This document shows, piece after piece, positions 61,467-64,000 of a stretch of DNA of 64,000 nt (position 1 is the first letter of the stretch; each line of letters begins with the position of its first letter). Made by a program: the position numbers and the translations under genes. Under the pieces are notes generated by a model. That model did no database searches and had not been told where the DNA came from. It saw only the letters and a program-made list of their open reading frames with translations. This DNA is from UBA7672 sp963738625 (GTDB lineage: Bacteria > Pseudomonadota > Alphaproteobacteria > Caulobacterales > Hyphomonadaceae), in contig CAVTXH010000020.1 in NCBI GenBank assembly GCA_963738625.1, positions 874,335 to 938,334 of the forward strand, given 5' to 3'.

Positions 61467-62531
61467 CTAGACCGATTTCTTGGCCTTGCGGTCGCTGCGG
61501 AACCGCATGAACGCGACCGCCGCCGAAATGGCGGCGGCGAGCGCCGCAATCATCGCGAACACCGGCTGCACCGCCTTGGCCCAGTTGATCACCTGGTCCA
61601 ACTGCTGCACCTCGACGACGATCTCGTCGCGATAGGCGTCCAGCGGCTCGGCGTCGAGCGATCCAGATTCGTAACCGAAGATTTCCAGGATCAGCGTCCG
61701 CGTGCCGGTCTCGGTCGGCGTCACCCGCCATTGCCAGCGGTTGATCGTCTTGCCCGAAAGCTTCTGCCGGTCGATCGTCTGCGACGTGATGTCAAAGCCC
61801 ACGCCCGTAAGCTGCGCAGCAACCGTATCCGAAAGATCGACATCGCGCTCGACCACCGTGCCTGGAAATCCCTGCAGCGCATCCTTGGCCGCATCGGCAT
61901 CCGCCGTCGCATTGATCACGAGCGAAACGTCGATCGCCTTGTTGAGCGACAGCTTGGCCGGCGGCCTGTTGTACGTCACCTTCCGCGACTTGAACTGTGA
62001 TGCCAGGTTCGCTGTCACCCCAGCCGCCGCCGCGCTGGCCGCAGGGGCGGCAGGAACGGATTGCGTCGTCACAACGGGCTCGCTCGCTGGCGGCGCCACT
62101 GGCGACACGGTCTGCGATGGCGCGCCTGCTGGTGCAGGAGGCGGCGGAGGCGGGGCAGTGGCAACATTATCCGGCGCTGGCGCTGCGCTGCGCGCCCTCG
62201 AAGTGTCGAGGGCGTTTGGCTTCAGCGGCTTGGCCGCCGATTCCGCGTCCGGCGTGGCTGTAGCAGCATCGAGTGCAGGTGAAGGTTCAGCCGCTGGAGC
62301 CGGGACGGCGGGCGCAGCGGCCGGCTGGGTCTGCAGGGAAGGGGTTGCATTCGGCGTTGGCGCGGCGACAGGCGCATCGTTCGCCGCAACAAGTTCCGGT
62401 TCTCGAACGATCGGTTCGCGCGCTTCGCCTGCGGGGCTCGCAATGAGGTTGTCGCCGAACTGGCCCAGCGCCCACACGCCGCCGGCGCCAATTGCGATCA
62501 GAGCCAGAACGACAACCAGTACCATACGCAT
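61467..62531 (-). CDS. Two-anchor envelope protein with Ala/Pro linker
   Basis: 354 residues from the ATG at 62531 (GGAGAGATTTC upstream). An N-terminal membrane segment (MRMVLVVVLALIAIGAGGVW) is followed by a 150-residue Ala/Pro/Thr linker, a beta-rich domain (about 185-305: 'LSLNKAIDVSLVINATADADAAKDALQGFPGTVVERDVDLSDTVAAQLTGVGFDITSQ', 'WRVTPTETGTRTLILEIFGY'), and a C-terminal membrane helix (about 320-345, 'PVFAMIAALAAAISAAVAFM') with a basic tail. It likely spans the periplasm. Not recognised; a role as envelope scaffold is only a guess. Confidence 0.6.
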   Translation of the reverse strand: MRMVLVVVLALIAIGAGGVWALGQFGDNLIASPAGEAREPIVREPELVAANDAPVAAPTPNATPSLQTQPAAAPAVPAPAAEPSPALDAATATPDAESAAKPLKPNALDTSRARSAAPAPDNVATAPPPPPPAPAGAPSQTVSPVAPPASEPVVTTQSVPAAPAASAAAAGVTANLASQFKSRKVTYNRPPAKLSLNKAIDVSLVINATADADAAKDALQGFPGTVVERDVDLSDTVAAQLTGVGFDITSQTIDRQKLSGKTINRWQWRVTPTETGTRTLILEIFGYESGSLDAEPLDAYRDEIVVEVQQLDQVINWAKAVQPVFAMIAALAAAISAAVAFMRFRSDRKAKKSV

Positions 62532-62577
62532 GAAATCTCTCCTCCCCGTCCCGGGAAAAGTCAGGTGACAACCCAGT

Positions 62578-63849
62578 CTATTCGGTTTCGTCGTCGAACG
62601 CACCCGTGCCGGCATTCTCATCCGCAGCAGGCATTTGGGCGGGTTTTGCAGGCGGCGCCGCCGCCCCGTGCCTCCGCATCGCCTCGTAGAAAGCAATGGC
62701 TGCAGCGTTCGACACGTTCAGGCTTTCCATGCTTTCGCCGATGGCGATCCGCGCCAACCCGGTGCAGGCCCTGGCTACGCCTTGCCGGATACCCGCACCC
62801 TCGGCGCCAAGCACGATCGCCAGCGGCTCCGGCCCCGCGAATGCCTGCTCAATCGTCTGGGTCGCCGAGCCGTCCAGCCCGATCACCTTCCAGCCCGCAT
62901 CCGTCAGCGCATCGATCGCACGCGAGAGATTGACGGCGCGTATGTCATCGATTTGTTCGATCGCTCCCGCCGCCGCCTTTGCCAGCGCCCCTCCCAGAAG
63001 AGGAGCGTTGCGCGTCTGCATGACGACGCCCGCAATTCCAAACGCTGCCGCCGACCGGAACACCGCTCCGACATTCTGCGGATCCGTCACCTGGTCAAGA
63101 ATAACCAGCGGCTTGTCCGGGCGCTCGGCCACATCCGAAATATCTGGCCCATCGATCTGTGCACAACGGACGGCGATGCCCTGATGCGCTGCTCCCGGCG
63201 CCAGCCGCTGGTCGATCTCCTTCGCCTCCAGCATTTCTGCGAACTTCGGCAGCGCGTCGGGATCGAGCCCCGCCCGCACGGCTGCATTGCGCGTGACAAA
63301 CGCCTTCGAAATCCTGCGCTTCGGATTGGCTAACGCTGCGGCGGCCGCATGCGTACCCCAGATCCACACCTCGCCATTGTCCTCGAACGCAGCCTCACGC
63401 CGGTCCCACTGCCCAGAGGGTTGCTGGCTTCCTTGGCGGGGCCCGCCGTGCGGTTTGTCACGAAACCGGTTGGGCTTGGAGCGGAAATCGCCACGCGGCC
63501 GGTCCGCGCCAGCGCCGGGCGCCGCGTCACCGCCCCGCTCGGGCAAGCGGCGCTCGGCATCCTGCGGCGGCCGGTAAACCGTTCGGCTCGGTTTGCCCCC
63601 GAACCGCTCTCCGCCGTCGCTATGGGGCTTGTCGCCATGGGGCTTCGGGCCGCCACTCGCCTTCGCCGGCCGCCGGTCACGCTCCCAGGGCTTGTCGCTG
63701 CTGCTGGCAGTATCTTCGCGTCCGGCGCGTGGGCGGTCTGCTCCGCCGCGCCACGGCTTGCCGCCATCGGGCTTGCCGTCTCCACCAGAGCGAAAACCGC
63801 CTGATTTCGGCTTGTCTCCGGGCCGGTTGCGTGGTCGATCCTTCGTCAC
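62578..63849 (-). CDS. rlmB: 23S rRNA (guanosine-2'-O-)-methyltransferase RlmB-like, with long basic N-terminal tail
   Basis: 423 residues from the GTG at 63849 (GGAGCG upstream). Residues 1-150 are low-complexity, rich in Arg, Lys, Gly, Asp and Pro ('RPRNRPGDKPKSGGFRSGGDG'). The SpoU/TrmH part begins near 'GEVWIWGTHAAAAALANPKRRI' (the small RNA-binding domain), then the knotted methyltransferase domain: 'VILDQVTDPQNVGAVFRSAAAFGIAGVV', 'PLAIVLGAEGAGI' and 'IAIGESMESLNVSNAAAIAFYEAMR'. RlmB methylates G2251 of 23S rRNA; a TrmH-like target is possible. The tail probably binds RNA. Confidence 0.92.
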   Translation of the reverse strand: MTKDRPRNRPGDKPKSGGFRSGGDGKPDGGKPWRGGADRPRAGREDTASSSDKPWERDRRPAKASGGPKPHGDKPHSDGGERFGGKPSRTVYRPPQDAERRLPERGGDAAPGAGADRPRGDFRSKPNRFRDKPHGGPRQGSQQPSGQWDRREAAFEDNGEVWIWGTHAAAAALANPKRRISKAFVTRNAAVRAGLDPDALPKFAEMLEAKEIDQRLAPGAAHQGIAVRCAQIDGPDISDVAERPDKPLVILDQVTDPQNVGAVFRSAAAFGIAGVVMQTRNAPLLGGALAKAAAGAIEQIDDIRAVNLSRAIDALTDAGWKVIGLDGSATQTIEQAFAGPEPLAIVLGAEGAGIRQGVARACTGLARIAIGESMESLNVSNAAAIAFYEAMRRHGAAAPPAKPAQMPAADENAGTGAFDDETE

Positions 63850-63930
63850 TATAAGACGCGCTCCCAACAGAGACCGGGTTCCGTTTCGGTCTCATCCGCA
63901 CTGGCGTCAAGCCAAAGCATCGGGGCCCCT

Positions 63931-64000
63931 GGAAGGGTGGGAGAGTGGTTAAATCCACGAGACTGTAAATCTCGCGCCGTACGGCTACACTGGTTCGAAT
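63931..64000 (+). tRNA. tRNA-Tyr(GUA), cut by the window edge
   Basis: It starts GGAAGGG-UG-GGAGAGUGGUUAAAUCC, then anticodon arm CGAGA-CUGUAAA-UCUCG (anticodon GUA), a long class II variable arm (CGCCGUACGGCUAC) and the T-arm start (ACUGG-UUCGAAU). The last about 15 nt lie outside. The long variable arm is usual for bacterial tRNA-Tyr. Confidence 0.95.

Overview
The window looks like a GC-rich alphaproteobacterial chromosome, probably from the Hyphomonadales/Caulobacterales side. I infer this from the strong G/C third-position bias, the DUF2336 and Hpt proteins, the alpha-2-macroglobulin/PBP1C pair, and protein sequence resemblance. No rRNA or other decisive marker is present, so the placement is tentative.

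Left flank (1-30.2 kb): ordinary chromosomal genes. They include a partial S9 peptidase, an OmpA-family lipoprotein, GST-like proteins, a vsr/dcm pair without a visible restriction enzyme, a DUF2336 protein, a class III CoA-transferase, a lytic transglycosylase, a degenerate EAL protein, a NUDIX hydrolase, an Hpt protein, NAD kinase, a class II aldolase, a lipoprotein cytochrome c, glucose-6-phosphate isomerase, a patatin-like lipoprotein, an S41 protease, and the envelope pair pbpC plus alpha-2-macroglobulin. Two convergent gene pairs are separated by unusual inverted repeats built from CTATTCC-type heptamers.

Genomic island (about 30.27-55.33 kb): a chromosomal tRNA-Thr(UGU) gene is split. 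Its 3' half lies at 30231-30282 and its 5' half at 55319-55355. Both halves share a 14-bp core, and about 25 kb lies between them. A tyrosine integrase sits just inside the right end and a frameshifted AlpA-type excisionase gene just inside the left end. The island carries its own complete, different tRNA-Thr(UGU) at 30367-30441, which could replace the broken host gene. Its left third (31-37.3 kb) is a mobilisation-like module: a coupling ATPase, a Replic_Relax protein, a CHC2 zinc-finger protein, a DUF3768 protein and several small proteins, with no type IV secretion genes. The middle and right parts hold cargo (two tandem alpha/beta-hydrolase lipoproteins, a serine hydrolase, a TraB/GumN protein, a winged-helix regulator with a broken membrane partner, and an uncharacterised two-gene cassette). 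They also hold nested mobile DNA: an IS91-type element whose tyrosine recombinase gene is split by a 2.5-kb serine-recombinase element, an internally deleted group II intron, an IS3 scrap and a degenerate complete IS3 copy.

Right flank (55.4-64 kb): housekeeping genes resume (metG, an rlmB-type methyltransferase, an M20 amidohydrolase, a GST, DUF1761 and lipoproteins), ending in a tRNA-Tyr gene cut by the window edge.

The most interesting structure is the island: a tRNA-disrupting element that brings its own isoacceptor, and that has become a sink for nested recombinase elements. The cassette at 50.3-51.9 kb is the best candidate for an uncharacterised system, but one of its two genes has been truncated by an IS.
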